The translations under genes and the position numbers were made by a program. A stretch of 64,000 nucleotides of DNA, taken from NCBI GenBank assembly GCA_014529385.2, contig CM043970.1, positions 49,212,898-49,276,897 on the forward strand, written 5' to 3'. Under the pieces are notes generated by a model. That model saw only the letters and a list, made by a program, of their open reading frames with translations, was not told the origin of the DNA and made no database searches. Below, piece by piece: positions 22,163 to 34,052 of the stretch. This DNA is from Adiantum capillus-veneris (Eukaryota; Streptophyta; Polypodiopsida; Polypodiales; Pteridaceae). Each line of letters starts with the position of its first letter. Position 1 is the stretch's first letter.

Positions 22163-22210
22163 TCAATTCAAGGAATCCTTTCCTTGAGATAATTTAGCTA
22201 CGAGAGAACC

Positions 22211-22224
22211 TTGCTATGATACCA
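22211..22224 (-). promoter_or_regulatory. copia-3 primer-binding site
   Basis: The minus strand reads TGGTATCATAGCAA two nt inside the LTR that begins at 22227, a variant of the initiator tRNA-Met PBS. Only the first seven or so bases match copia-1 and copia-2, supporting a distinct family. Confidence 0.8.
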
Positions 22225-22226
22225 AT

Positions 22227-22800
22227 TGTTAGGAAATATGACGTAGCTAAATAGATATTTGAGTAGCTTACTTAGCAGAGAGAGAGAAATTTTCACACAC
22301 GAGAGATTATAGAGTATAGAGAGAGAGAGAGAGAGAAATAGAGAGAAATAGAGAGCACACATGATATATGTGGTTCACCCAATGTGGGCTACATCCACGG
22401 GAAAGCGGCCACTTGATGGATTTAGTACTTCAAACAAGAAGTAGGTTACAAAAGGATTATACCCTTAATAGAGCTCCCGCCTTGCTTCACTCTCACCACC
22501 TCACACCCACCTTGTTGCATCAACTTCAAACTTTGAAATGTGTGTAGAAATGGCCTCCTTTTATAGGCCAAAAGGGTTGCCCTCTCTCACAAGAGGCAGC
22601 CTTGTGTAGTGAACTTGTGTAGACAAGTCCAAATCGGACCCTCCAATCCACCCATCTGTGGCCGCCCTTGAGAAGACAAGTCCGCTTTTGAATTTTGCCA
22701 CCGACCATTGAATTCTGACCACCAGCCACCAGCCATTGACTACCGGACAACCGGCCAACCGATCGGTCGTTTTCCGACCACTTTTGTGGTTTCTCCCTAG
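22227..22800 (-). repeat. 5' LTR, copia-3 family, with TATA box
   Basis: Starts TGTTAGG next to the PBS; on the minus strand this is the LTR end. It includes a GA microsatellite (about 22316-22350) and, on the minus strand, a clear TATAAAA at 22559-22565 inside the near-palindrome GGCCTATAAAAGGAGGCC (22552-22569), a likely promoter. The outer boundary could not be fixed, because no partner LTR of this family is in the window. About 22800 is where LINE-like sequence begins. Confidence 0.65.
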
Positions 22801-22849
22801 TCCCAATTGAGTAGCATGGGAGCCTTGAGGGGTTTTAGAGGTTGCCTCT

Positions 22850-24440
22850 CTTGTTGCCCTCCCCAAATTGCCTCAGTGACTAAAAGTCTTTTGTACAAAC
22901 TCAGATTATGTTGTAGCACTAGATGCTCCACATCCTTCCTGCAGATGTTTCATTCATCCCAAAGGTGGGCAATTTTAGAGATTCTTTTGTTGTTTACCTG
23001 ACAAGAAAATTCCCTCCAAAAGGGATTTAGGAAGCCTCTTCCATGTTTGGTGATCCAGGGGGACCGATGGAGTGAGGAGCCCTTGAAGTATTTGAACTTC
23101 TCCCCCCATTCCAAGGTTGAGGCCGCTTTGTCACACTTTTATATAGTTAATTGTGATGTGATGCCTCCAAGCTTAAGGAATGTCCAAAGGGGCACCAAAA
23201 CCTTATCGCGCACTATGGGCTCCTTCCATGTGCCCCCTTTAGAGGCAAGCTCTGCTATGTCCATCATCTACCAGGCCATGATGGCCCATTCTTGTTTTTG
23301 CTCTACCAAGGAGAGAACAAATTTGGCACACAATGCTTTGGCATGCAGTATGGGGTCTACGATCCCGATTCCGCCTTGTTCCTTTGGCCTTGCAACCCAT
23401 TCCCATTTTCCCCATTGGCATGGGATCATGGTTTTAGTGTTTCTCTTCCACAAGAATCGTTTGATAGGCTTCAAAAATTCTTTCTAATTGGATTTGCTCA
23501 ATTTTAGCAGCGGAGACGTGAAGAAATGTAGAAGATCATGAAAGCATTGATGATCGTAGCTCTGCTATGGAAGGGTAGGAGCACAAAATCCCACCTTCTA
23601 ATTTTTCTCTTAATCTTGTTTAGGACCAAGTTAAATTGTTTAGGTGCCCAAACATCGAGCCCTTACCAATAACTTCCTGCGACCATTCCATGGGGTAAGT
23701 TGTTGACCTCCAAGAAGTGACAAACCTTGAATTTCCCCTTTTGCCACACATTAGTCTGGCGATGTAACCAGGGGGTGAGAGCCAATAAAAAATATCATTG
23801 GTCAATTGCTTGACCTAAACAATTACCACTATCTTATTGTTAAAATAGAATTTCAGGGCAACTTCCCTCTCCAAGCATATGCACAATCGCACACAACTTG
23901 GGTCCAAAATCCAAATTCTTCACTCATGACTGATGTGATGTAATACCATGAGATTCTTTCGTAGGACTTATCCAAATAAAGTTGAAGGAGGATACATTCT
24001 TGCTTAGTGAGAGATGCATACTCAATGCCAACCAAGGTTGCCAAGATGTTATCATAAATAGACTATCCTTTGATGAAGCCACGTTGATGGGGAGTGATGA
24101 CTTTGTTCAAGATTGGAGGCAACCTAATTGAAATCACCTTGGAAATGAGCTTGTATGCCATTGTCATCATGGATAAAGGGCACCCGTGTTTTAGCAGTAC
24201 GAAACACACCAATTTGGGAATGAGTTTAGCTAGACCTTTTTTCAAACTGGCATCCAACTACCCCTCCAGGAGAGCCTTGTTTGCTATCCTCACCAATGGA
24301 TGGATTGTGATCTCTTGCACTACATCCATAAAGTTGATTGACCATTCTCCAAGATGTTGAGATGGTTCCAAGAAATTTCTGCCAATGCAGCCCATTTCTT
24401 AGACGAGTAGGCCCTAGTGGTGCCAATATCAAAGAAGCAC
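22850..24440 (-). pseudogene. Decayed plant LINE, RT to C-terminal region
   Basis: Minus-strand RT pieces: HGCPLSMMTMAYKLISKVIS, RLPPILNKVITPHQRGFIKG (24063-24257), then past a TAG SIYDNILATLVGIEYA and LQLYLDKSYERISWYYI (23853-24060), which correspond to the L1-type RT motifs P.SL....YK..SK, Q.GF..GR.I.DNI and LDK.YDR..W. Farther on, FLWKRN, KWEWVARPKEQGGIGIVDP and NKALCAK-type wording (23239-23474) match the region after RT in plant LINEs. The catalytic ADD block is not readable. No ORF1 or endonuclease was seen. Confidence 0.75.
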
Positions 24441-25619
24441 AAATTGGGGGTGGAGTACCTTTCTCGGTTGGCTACATTCATCTTTCTTGTTAGCGATGAG
24501 GAACCCGATTTGGAGGAGGTTCACCTTTGAGACCTTTAGGTTGGGTCCATCATCAAGGATGTCAAGTACCAAGAGGGTGTCCACATGAACCTTGCAGCAA
24601 AAGACCATGCACTTCAGCTCAAGTACCCTAGGGGACTTGAGTCAGTCATTAAAAAATCCACCGATGTGGCTGGCACTAGTGACACTCTTGAGGATCCACC
24701 ATTGATGGATGTGGCTATCCTAGATGTAGGAATTAGTGGCTTTTTGTCAGTGGTAGTGGATGGGGACTAGTATCTCTCTTTGCATGATTTGAAGAAAGAA
24801 TTTGGTATATGCATGGATGAGTGCTTGAGTGTGCTATGCACCAGCGCTCAGTTTCCCTTAGACAATACGCCAGATGTCCTTGAAATAAAGCTCCTACAAC
24901 TTGATGACTCTATTACTGACACTAGTGCACTTGTGTGTGCAAAGGTCCTGGTAGCAGAGTAGTTTCACATGGCTGAGGAAGCAGCAAGGATGTCTACTCT
25001 AGTGCAAAAACCCCCTCTGATGAGCCAAAGCTCATGGATGCGGTGAATTTATGCATCGTCTTGGATACCAAGGACAATAAAGAGGAGGAGAACAAGGACC
25101 AGGAGGTAAACTCCACCCTACTTTCAAGGTTGTTTATACTAACCTTAATTAGATTTTTCTTACCCTTGATTGGTTTATGATAGGACGTCCTGGAGCTTGA
25201 TAAGTTTGTAACATGGATGGGCGACAAGTGGGCCTTTAGACCATAGTCTTCCCTTGCACATTATATAGGAAAACTTACCCTTGGCTATGTTTCCATTGTA
25301 CACAATGAGTTTACTCCCCAAGGCCATTCCAAGATGTTGTCCTTGAAAGCTAGTAGCAAGGTTTTGTATTTATGCATCATTGCCCAAATTGTGCATCTTG
25401 TGTTCTTAGTGTGTAGATTCCTTGTATGCACAACATTTGGCACTAGCTTCTGTGGCAAGTTTCTTGCCCAAATAGGGATACATGCTTATGTTGGCTCAAT
25501 TGACCCTCAAGAAATAGTGCACTCCCTCTTGGTCGGGGAGTTGCCTTACACACAAAAGAGGTGCCACGAAATGGCTAAGAAAATTATGGGCTCTTCAAAT
25601 GAATGATCTTAAAAGAAAG
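24441..25619. other. No recognisable gene
   Basis: Several short plus-strand frames (24585-24770, 24780-24962, 25334-25606) with unremarkable composition and no motif I recognise. They may be parts of an eroded coding region, since they follow each other on one strand, but nothing supports a product. Confidence 0.3.
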
Positions 25620-28226
25620 GGTAGAAAAGCCTATTCAAACTAGCCTCTTGAATGGACTTGTCCCCTTAATCTTACACTACATTAGACTTAATGCCTATAA
25701 ATTAGGATTCCTTGCAAGGCCCTTGTAAAGTCCATATTTTTCCTAATGGAGTACTACAATCTTCTCTAGTGTCGTAAACACATAAAGAATCAAGTGCACA
25801 TGAATCTCTACATTAGGAAGACAAATAGTTGTAAGAGAAGCTTCCCAACAACAACATTGTCTCATTTTTTTCATAGGTTGGAATCCTCTTTAAATGCTTT
25901 TGTGTTTATACTCATTTTTGTGCAATATAAATATGTTTTTTTTTTAAATGGTGTTGTATTGAGTGAGAGTATTTAATTTAGACTATTAGAGCTTCATACA
26001 AATTGCAGTTTAAATATTAATGGTTATTTTTATTAATGTGGATCATAACCTTTGTCAAAATGGCATCATATTGGGATGTTGAATATATTCTGTTTCATTA
26101 GCAAATGTTTCACAAGTTGAGAAATCTAAAGTCTTGCTTTCCAACATGGCATTGTTTTCATATTAGTATGCCTATGCCAAGATTGACTTAGAGAAAGGAC
26201 AGCTTAAGATGGAGGTGTTGATGTATAGCGGTGATAGATAGGTGATCAATTAGCTTATTATTGATTCATATTTCAACATACATATATTGTAAAAACTTTG
26301 AGTTTCCACCTTCTTTTGAGTAGTGTTGACTAGCTAAAATAGTTGCCAAGCATTTGGTAGTATCAAATCTTCTTAAATATCCCCATTCACTGAATTATTT
26401 GTTGCTCAAGATGATACCAATAGCTATCACCTTTATGAACTTAACTAAATTGTGGATTTGAATTCTATTAGCTCATTTGGATAGAGAGAGTGTAAACATA
26501 AATCATAGATGCATGTATTGTTAACATAGAAGAAATGTTCCATTGGAGCTTATGTAAAGTGCTAATCAAGAAACCTTTGGTTGGATACTATAGTAATAGG
26601 GGTCACATGTGATTTCAAATACCAAATAAACGGCTTTACCAAAACATCACCAAGAATGGGGGGTAGAGATAAGGAAGTAAAATTGGCTCCTTGTTTGGCC
26701 AATTTTCTAGTGTTAAGTGTTTAGTGTACATGATTTGTGTGGCCTTTGAACACACAACAAAATGAGGAGAGGGGGGGGGGGGTCTTCTTGCTCTCAATAC
26801 ATCAAACATCGCATCTCAATCTCATGGGCATGCAATTTAAAAAAGGGCATGTTTGCCATTTTAAGACCCTAGGGATCCTTAACAAGAGTGGCCACAAAGG
26901 GCTCACAGAATAGCCAAACAGGGGTCCCTTTTTGGCCATTCTATGTGTCCTTGTACCCTCTCCTATTGAGCGGCTTTGGGGCCTTAAGATGGCAAGTAGA
27001 TACAAATTTTAGCTGGTTTTATTTTTTTAAAAGTATTGATTTTTTAGGTTGTTTTCAATGGCTTGTAGCTCTCAATCAGCTCCAAATCTTCCTGGACTTT
27101 TCTCACATCAATTTGTTCATCTTGTCACGCTCTTCGACCATCGTGTGATGCAAAAAAGTAATTTCTTTCCTGGATTCTCCAAAAATCAACCTACAAGTTG
27201 GCAATTTGTACAAAAGTGATGGAAAACAGACTTCTTAATTTTCCTTAATCTATGAGCTTCAACGAGCATCAAAACCATGGAATCTAAAAATGCTCAAAGA
27301 AAAAATGTTTTTCCTTGTGTTAAGGGCTGCATTTCCTACATATAAAACCTTTTCAAAATCTCACCCTAACACCTTCAAAGGTGGCTACCAAAGAGTGCCC
27401 TGGGTCAAAATTTGAAACCGAAGGAAAACAACCAGAATGAACTCCTAGACTGCGTACAAACTTCAAAACAACCAAAATTTCCTGCAATAAAAGTTATTGC
27501 TGAAAATTTGAAAATGCACCCCGCTTCGACCTCCCACCTTGACAAAAATCAACGAATTCAGGAGAGATATGGTGAAAATGGGATCTTGACCTGTGGTCAA
27601 GCAACACAATTGTTTCAACAACATGATATTCATTTTTGATGTCACAATTGCATGGTAGAATCACCTAGGTTTATTTCTTAAACATCATTTGTAGATCTCT
27701 TTTACTTTATCATGTCTTCTCATTTACAATCTTATTGAACAAAAATAAATTTACACTTTGAATGATTACAAATCTTAACTTACAAAAAAAGCTCAAAATA
27801 TGGTAGAGCTAGAGTGCTCTTACATAGCTACAAACCAAAAAGTCCAAATTTCTTTTGATTGACTTTAATCAACATACATTCATGAGCGGCTTACAAGGGG
27901 TAGCACATTCATAGTTCTTGCATGCATTCCATGACATGGTATCCTCATGGGGTGACCTATTACATAAAAATATCTTTGGTGGGGTGCCCCATGTTAGGAA
28001 AGGACGTTTTGCTCATGGAAAGCTATTGTATTGTCCTACTAGGGATCTCTCCATGTTAGCATAATGGTTCTTAGTATAGTGGGAGCCACATTGCTTGAGG
28101 AGAGATTTGTGCCGCCATAAGAGATTCATGTTATGGAAGTTCTATAAGCCATTGCTACAAAGACCACCACTCAACTAACATAGTAAGAGGTCACCTGCTA
28201 CCATGATGCTTTAGAGACCCACTCAA
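25620..28226. other. Non-coding AT-rich stretch with diffuse repeats
   Basis: No supported coding region. A poly-G run of 12 lies at 26771-26782. About 100 bp at 25655-25755 (ending CATATTTTTCCTAATGGAG) resembles 29455-29550 (TTATATTTTTCCTAATGATA), a diverged direct repeat pair bracketing the region. Confidence 0.4.
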
Positions 28227-28570
28227 ACAAAAACATGTATGAATTCAACATTTGCAAGTTGTATAATAAACACACTTGCTAAGTATATGATATACAAAAT
28301 TGCAAGTATTTCCATCCACCTAGGACTAAAAAATATCGAATGATACGCTATGATGAGATTGTCCATCTCTAATAAGCATGGATGTCAAGCACCAACCTAC
28401 AAAAACATGTATGAATTCAATATTTGGAAGTTGTATAATAAACACACTTGCTAAGTATATGCTATACAAAATTACAAGTATTTCCATCCAATTGGGACTA
28501 AAAAATGTTGAAATATATGTTGTGATGAGATTATCCATCTCTAATAAGCATGGATTTAAAGCACCTACCT
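28227..28570. repeat. 172-bp tandem duplication
   Basis: The unit starting ACAAAAACATGTATGAATTC at 28227 recurs at 28399, a 172-bp period, with roughly 90 percent identity by eye over the whole unit (GTATTTCCATCCA, TCCATCTCTAATAAGCATGG). Non-coding. Confidence 0.85.
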
Positions 28571-29562
28571 ACAAGATATAACAAAGAAGGTTGTTTTAGA
28601 GAAAAAATGGTGTTTAAGATCTATTATATCGAAGATTATAAGGTTATGCGAGCTCTACAATGAAAGCGAAGGAGATGAGTGAGTACATGGGTGTGTGTGT
28701 GTGGTATACACATACACACACAAAGGAGAATTTTGGTGAAAAATGGTTCAAAATTTGAATTGAACATTTTAAGAGGAAGAAGACAATAGAAAATGAATTA
28801 GAGTGTATAGACTATCACTTACATCCATCCAACGGTTGACATTGGTGTCAACTTGTAGCACGACATTTTTGTGATGATCTTTGGTCACCCACACATGTGA
28901 CTTTTGATGCAAACTCTGTGGGAAAGTAAATATACACACTTATGGTGTGCCGTATGCATGGTTTGTGATATTGTTGAGCACTATGGCTGCTAAACCTAAT
29001 GATGCAAAAAGGATGAAGGCAATGAAAGGGAGAAGATGGAGGTAGGGGAGAGGGAAGGGGAGGAGAGGGAGAGAGTTAGGGGAGAGGGAGAGTTAGAGAG
29101 AGAGAGAGAGAGAGTTATTTTTTTGGAGGAAAAAGAAAAATTCAAAAAATGGCATTCTAGTGAGTGTAAGTCAAAAAAAGGTTTTAAAAATGTTTTTTTT
29201 CATATGTATATAGGCTGAGATGAACTTTTAAGCAAAAAATAGGTAAAAATGGGTTTTTTGAAAAAAAATTAGCTTAGGGTTATGCAACTTTTGATTATGT
29301 GGCATGGGAAAGGGATAGAAGGGGATAGATAATGCGACATCACCTTTTTTCCTTCACTTGTAAAGAGCTAGAGAGAGAAAGGGACTTTTAGGAGGACCAC
29401 GACCTACATGGCCCTAAAAAAAGGCTAGAGAATCATACTCAAAAGTAGTCTATTAAATACACTTGTCTCCCAAAGTCCACAAAATTAGCCTTAAGCCCTT
29501 AATATTAGGGATTCTTACAAGGCCCATGCAAAGTTTATATTTTTCCTAATGATATGCTAAAA
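28571..29562. other. AT-rich spacer with GT hairpin and GA microsatellite
   Basis: GTGTGTGTGTGGTATACAC followed by ATACACACAC (28690-28722) can fold back on itself. A GA-rich tract runs from about 29036 to 29116. No supported gene. Confidence 0.5.
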
Positions 29563-29883
29563 TGTTGAGATGTCGAACTCTACATCTTGAGCTGGCATCC
29601 ACTACGGGTCTTGGCCGCTTATGGCATTTACTCACTGGCGCGTTAGGTGACCGACACGGAGGATCTCTGCTAGTGATTCTACAGCTGGACTACACTTATA
29701 GTGCCGACCTAGTACGCTTCTAGCGAGTTCACACTTAGTGACCGCATGTACATATGTGCTACTTTTCATTTGTAGCACTTAGTCATTTTGTACTCTCTTT
29801 TCTGTGCGAAGAATAAGAAGCTTTCCATCTCTGTGTGGTGTGTGCTTATCTTGTGTAGCTCTCTTGCATCCTCATTCTTTACA
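29563..29883 (+). repeat. 5' LTR of copia-2
   Basis: 321 bp from TGTTGAGATG to CTTTACA, almost identical to the reverse complement of 19169-19489 (about ten differences by eye). It is followed directly by the PBS. Confidence 0.93.
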
Positions 29884-29895
29884 TGGTATCAGAGC
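29884..29895 (+). promoter_or_regulatory. copia-2 primer-binding site
   Basis: TGGTATCAGAGC lies directly after the LTR terminal CA, the canonical initiator tRNA-Met site of plant copia elements. Confidence 0.93.
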
Positions 29896-30124
29896 CTGGT
29901 GCAGGCAAGAGAGGCTAAGAGAGTAAGAGCATCACAATCCCTTCGTTCTGAATAGGTCTCCAAAGTGCAGTACACAGAGATTTACTGTACAAGTACAGTG
30001 GTTGTATGTACGCTTGATTGTGGACACTCGTTGAGTGTAGAAAGCGTTACAGGTACCACGATAGCAGGTTCAACAGATTTGCAGGTTTTTGCAGATTGCA
30101 GCTATTTTGTCTTAGTGCTTCAAG

Positions 30125-30430
30125 ATGTCTAACGGTTTCAATCAGATTGTCACTGGGAAGGTCGAGAAAAATAACTACCCTGCATGGAAGTTCAGAATAA
30201 CAAATTTCCTAAAAGGAAAAGGTTATTGGGACTATGTAGAAGGAGACAATGAAAAGGAACCAGAGATTCCCGAGGCAAATGCTACAACAGAACAAAGGAA
30301 AGCTTTGAGGGACTGGCAACAAGGCCAGAGCAAAGTGATGTATTGGCTTTCTATGAGCATCACAGATGGCATGATGGGCTACCTACAGGATGTTGAAACC
30401 CCCGCCATTGCATGAAAAAACTTAGGCAGA
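30125..30430 (+). pseudogene. copia-2 gag N-terminus
   Basis: ATG at 30125 opens a gag N-terminal domain (KVEKNNYPAWKFRITNFL, GYWDYVEGD, ALRDWQQGQSKVMYWLSMSI). TGA at 30413-30415 interrupts the frame, which then continues in the same register into the next segment (KNLGRVFEVNTKARKLQ). At this position copia gags usually have Trp (W.NL...F...T), so the stop is best explained as TGG to TGA. Confidence 0.92.
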
Positions 30431-32008
30431 GTGTTCGAGGTGAACACCAAGGCCAGGAAGCTTCAACTAAAGTCAGAGCTAAATCAGGTTAAGAGTAACA
30501 ACCTCTCCATCAATGATTATGCCTTGAAGATCAAGAGTATCATTGAGGCTCTTGGATCTATTATAGTCTCAGTGGAAGACGATGACATTGTCCGTTCATG
30601 CTTGGATGGCCTAGGAGATGAGTATGTACATTTCAGGTCTTCCATGAATACAAGAGACGACATCCCCGTGTTCCAAGATTTGATTTCTATGCTTATTCTT
30701 GAGGAGAAGAACCTTGACACATCTTCCTCGCATGGCAGAAATAATTCTGAACAGGCCTTCTATTCTAACTCCAACAGAGGTAGAGGTAGAGGTCGTGGTC
30801 GAGGCCCAAGGGGTTGCAGGGGCCAATTTCAAGAAGGACAATCAAATCAAAACAATACAGGTGGTAGGGGAAACGAGTCTCAAGGCAGGGGGAGTCAAAG
30901 AGGTCGTGGTGCAGGATCAAGCAGGCAGCAACATACTCCAGATAGCAGAGAATGTTGGAATTGTGGTGAAAGAGGTCACATGTCACGTGACTGTCCAAAG
31001 GGAAAAGCAAGTGGAAAGAGAGAACAGGGCAACTATGCATCTACTAGCAGAGATGCAGATGACAGCAAAAGCGAGCGCATGTTTGTTATGAAGCATGTAA
31101 TGAATACAATGACTGCAGATAATACCACCCAAGATGATGTTTGGTATGTGGATTCAGGTGCCTCTAATCACATGACGTCTCGTGGAGAGTGGTTTAGAGA
31201 TATGCGCAAACCAGATGTGTCAGGCTATGTGCAGACAGGAGATGACACAGCTCACCCCATTGCTCATGTAGGGAACATACCTCTAAATACGAAGAGTGGG
31301 AAATCAAAGTACTTAGCAGATGTACTTCATGTCCCAAACATTACAAAGAATCTTGCTTCTGTTGGACAAATGGTTGAGCAGGGTTTGCAGGTTCTCTTCA
31401 ATCCAAATGGCTGTTATGTAGAAGATTTCCAAAATGGCTGTAAGCTGATCACAGAGGGCAAATGTGTGGGCAGAATGTTTACGCTGAATGTAGACATGCC
31501 TGAGGTAAAAGTTGCATTATTTGCACAGGGCACAGGTGTTGTGGTTGATGTTGACATTGGGCACAAACGGATTGGCCATGAGCAGAGATTGCGCAGCATG
31601 CAATCAAAACAGATTGTAAAAGGTTTGCCCAAATTCAAGGTGGATGGTATGCATAAAGTGTGTGCAGCATGCCAGTTTGGAAAACAGTTAAAGGGCTCAT
31701 TTCCACATGAGCGCAATGTATGTAAAAAGCCACCTGAGGTGGTGCACACAGATGTTTGGGGTCCAACAGATACTGCAAGTATACATGGTTGCAGGTATTA
31801 TGTCTCTTTCATTGATGACCATACAAGGAAAGTATGGGTCTACTTCATGCGTAACAAAAGTGAAGTGTTTGGTCACTTTCAGGACTTCAAAGTCATGATT
31901 GAGAAGGAGAAAAATATGCAAATCAAGACATTGAGGTCAGATGGAGGGGGAGAGTACTTCTCCGACGATTTTTCAGATTTTCTACGAATGCATGGTATAC
32001 GCAGGTAG
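30431..32008 (+). pseudogene. copia-2 gag-protease-integrase
   Basis: A 525-codon open stretch. The gag body (LKSELNQVKSNNLSINDYAL, IVRSCLDGLGDEY) is followed by an Arg/Gly-rich region, a CCHC knuckle CWNCGERGHMSRDC near residue 175, the protease site WYVDSGASNHMT near residue 240 with the canonical DSGAS, then the HHCC region (HKRIGH, CAACQFGKQ), and the integrase core with VHTDVWGP (first Asp, about residue 438), FIDDHTRKVWVYFM and LRSDGGGEYF (second Asp, about 501). The stop is TAG 32006-32008 where the family consensus favours Gln before FTCRYTPQQNG. Well preserved. Confidence 0.94.
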
Positions 32009-32232
32009 TTTACATGCAGATATACTCCACAGCAAAATGGGGTCGCAGAAAGGAAAAACAGGCACATTGCAGAGGTTGCACGTGCATTGATGAATGAGAA
32101 GAACATGCCTCATCATTTATGGGCTGAAGCTGTAAATACAGTTGTGTACATTATGAACAAGACACCTACAGCTGTGGTGCATGATGTAACGCCAGAGGAA
32201 AAGTTTACAGGTACAAAGCCTGATTTGACACA
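32009..32232 (+). pseudogene. copia-2 integrase C-terminal fragment
   Basis: In frame with the preceding segment: YTPQQNGVAERKNRHIAE supplies the catalytic Glu, then MNEKNMPHHLWAEAVNTVVY and TPEEKFTGTKPDLTHMG. The normal continuation (RVFGC...) is missing; the next bases are unrelated and belong to the minus-strand element. This marks the truncation point. Confidence 0.9.
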
Positions 32233-33600
32233 CATGGGTTGTCCTTGTGGCCTCATAGGCACGTACTAAACATTCCCATCAAACTTTGGTCGGTAGTAGT
32301 ACTCGTTGGTCTCATGGTTGGTCCATTTATCCTCGATTGCACACCATTTTTGTGGCCTAATTGGTTTTCCCTATTGAGGTATCCCTTGTCTTGGTCCCCT
32401 CATAGGTTCTGTTCGCATGTTGTTCATCATATCATTCATCCTTTTAAGCATGTCTTCTATGGCCGAGAGTGGTGCTGCAGCACCCATTTCCACTTGTGCT
32501 GGTTTAGTGGATGTTGTTTTCTTGCTTTGGTTATCCTTAGGGATATCTTCTTCATTGAAAATATCATAATTGTCTATTAAGTCAATCGCATCCATCACAC
32601 ACTCTTCTAAGGTTGTGTGCTTCTTGTTATATAGTATAGCTTGAAGTTCTTTATTTAGCAGTTCCTCTACGAACAATGATACTAGTCATTCTTCTGCAGG
32701 TATCTCTGGCCTTGGGCATCTGGCAATGTATTGTTTTATTTGAGTTGCACAATCTCTAACAGACTCACCATGTTTCTTTTTAAAGTTGTATATTTGAGCT
32801 ACCGTATTATGTTTGATCCCCGTTTTGGAACAAGCAGCTACAAATCCTTGAGCTAATGTGTTCAAGTCCATAATTGACCTTGGTGGAATGTTTTGGAACC
32901 ATGTCAATGCTTTTCCTTCTAATGTCATTCCAAACCCCTCGAATTGGGTATGGAAATCAAATATATGTTATGCTCTTAGCACTTTCTTAAAGCTTGCTAA
33001 GTGGTCGTATGGATCTCCTGATCCACTATATTTTCTGACCCGTTTCTGAAAATTAGCTAGTTTGACGCGTCTGTTTGGTTCAACTCTCGGTCTCCTGGCA
33101 GTTGGTCCTATTCTGAGTCCTTAAAACCAGTCTGTTGGAAATAGTGACTCATGTACGCTGGACTGGCCTTAGTGTCACCCGGTTTTCTATGCGATGAGGT
33201 GGTTTTTGGTTTCTTAACATTACTCTCAGATGATCTCTCATGGTGTTCATCTCTTGGAATTGTTTTTGGTCCTTGTCCCAATATCCAATCCCTTATGGAA
33301 TATCCTTGGTATTTGGTTTTTTCTACCTCCTCAAGAGTCATCATAACATAGTTGTTGTTATAACAATCCCTAAACAGGTAGGTTGGTAGATCTCCTGATC
33401 CCTTATCTTTGATCTTGAAGATATAGATGATCTTTATGGTTGTTAGTTGTCCTGATTTGGCATGCAAAGTCCATCGAAAGTCTTTTACATTTCTATCTTC
33501 CCAACAATAGACTCCGATCCTAGGATTATCAGTACTAAGCCGTTTCAAGGGCTTCAAGTCTACTTGATCGTATCCTTAGCATTCTAAGGTTGGTGGTCCT
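32233..33600 (-). pseudogene. gypsy-D gag region
   Basis: Minus-strand gag of a Ty3/gypsy element. 33108-33557 carries a charged N-terminal segment. 32686-32928 is the retrotransposon gag core (TLEGKALTWFQNIPPRSIMDL, LAQGFVAACSKTG, KHGESVRDCATQIKQYIARC). 32371-32676 continues in frame after a stop (LLNKELQAILYNKK, LEECVMDAIDLIDNYD). A zinc-binding-like segment (WCAIEDKWTNHET) follows near 32310. The sequence ends at the 32233 junction, so protease, RT and integrase are all missing. Confidence 0.8.
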
Positions 33601-34052
33601 TCTTTCACTAACATATTTGGGATTATGGTGTCTACTTCTAACCCCCATTTGTCTATCACGTCAGGGTTTTCAACTTGTAAATACTGAGTTCCGTTTCTGT
33701 CCACGTACCTTTTTCCTTGTTTGTTTGCACTAATCTCTTCTCCAAACTCAATACCATGATCATCAATGCAAATAGCATACTCTTCATTAGGATCCAGGTA
33801 ATAAACCTAAGCTCCATGGTGATTAGTCCTATAAAATGTGAGTATATGCTTATAGCGCATTGTCGTTCCGGTCTCTGAGTACGTCGAGTAAGAAGACATT
33901 TCACAAGTTGAGTATGAGAAAGTGTCTGAGACTTCTTCAATGATTGTGTGCAAGGAATTGCCTTGATTCACGCTTTCTTCGGTGGATACTCTACTAGAGG
34001 TTTCTCCGAATATGCTTTGATTTCCTAGTACACGACCAGATCTAAGGTTCAT
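33601..34052 (-). pseudogene. gypsy-D gag N-terminus
   Basis: ATG at 34050-34052 opens with MNLRSGRVLG, a start common to plant gypsy gags, followed by a Ser/Thr/Glu-rich region. After a stop at 33807 the other frame continues with acidic residues (YLDPNEEYAICIDDHGIE). A putative translation start for the D element. Confidence 0.65.

Larger units (their letters stand above)
19169..22800 (-). mobile_element. Chimeric copia element (copia-2/3)
   Basis: On the minus strand: LTR start-type sequence of one family (22227 to about 22800), its PBS, a gag of 190 codons and a zinc-knuckle segment, then, after a junction near 21285-21350, RT and RNase H followed by an LTR (19169-19489) that belongs to a different family, the one whose 5' half lies at 29563-32232. 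Protease and integrase are absent. The two terminal LTRs are unrelated to each other, so this is not a simple internal deletion but a recombinant of two families. The right boundary at about 22800 is approximate. Confidence 0.75.
29563..32232 (+). mobile_element. copia-2, 5' half (LTR, gag, PR, IN), truncated
   Basis: The autonomous-family counterpart of the 3' half at 19.2-21.3 kb: a complete 5' LTR, PBS, leader, gag, protease and integrase on the plus strand, then an abrupt stop at about 32232 (after KPDLTHMG), where minus-strand gypsy sequence starts. RT and RNase H are absent. Only two in-frame stops break almost 2.1 kb of coding sequence, so the copy is young. No left target duplication can be checked because the right end is lost. 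Confidence 0.92.
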
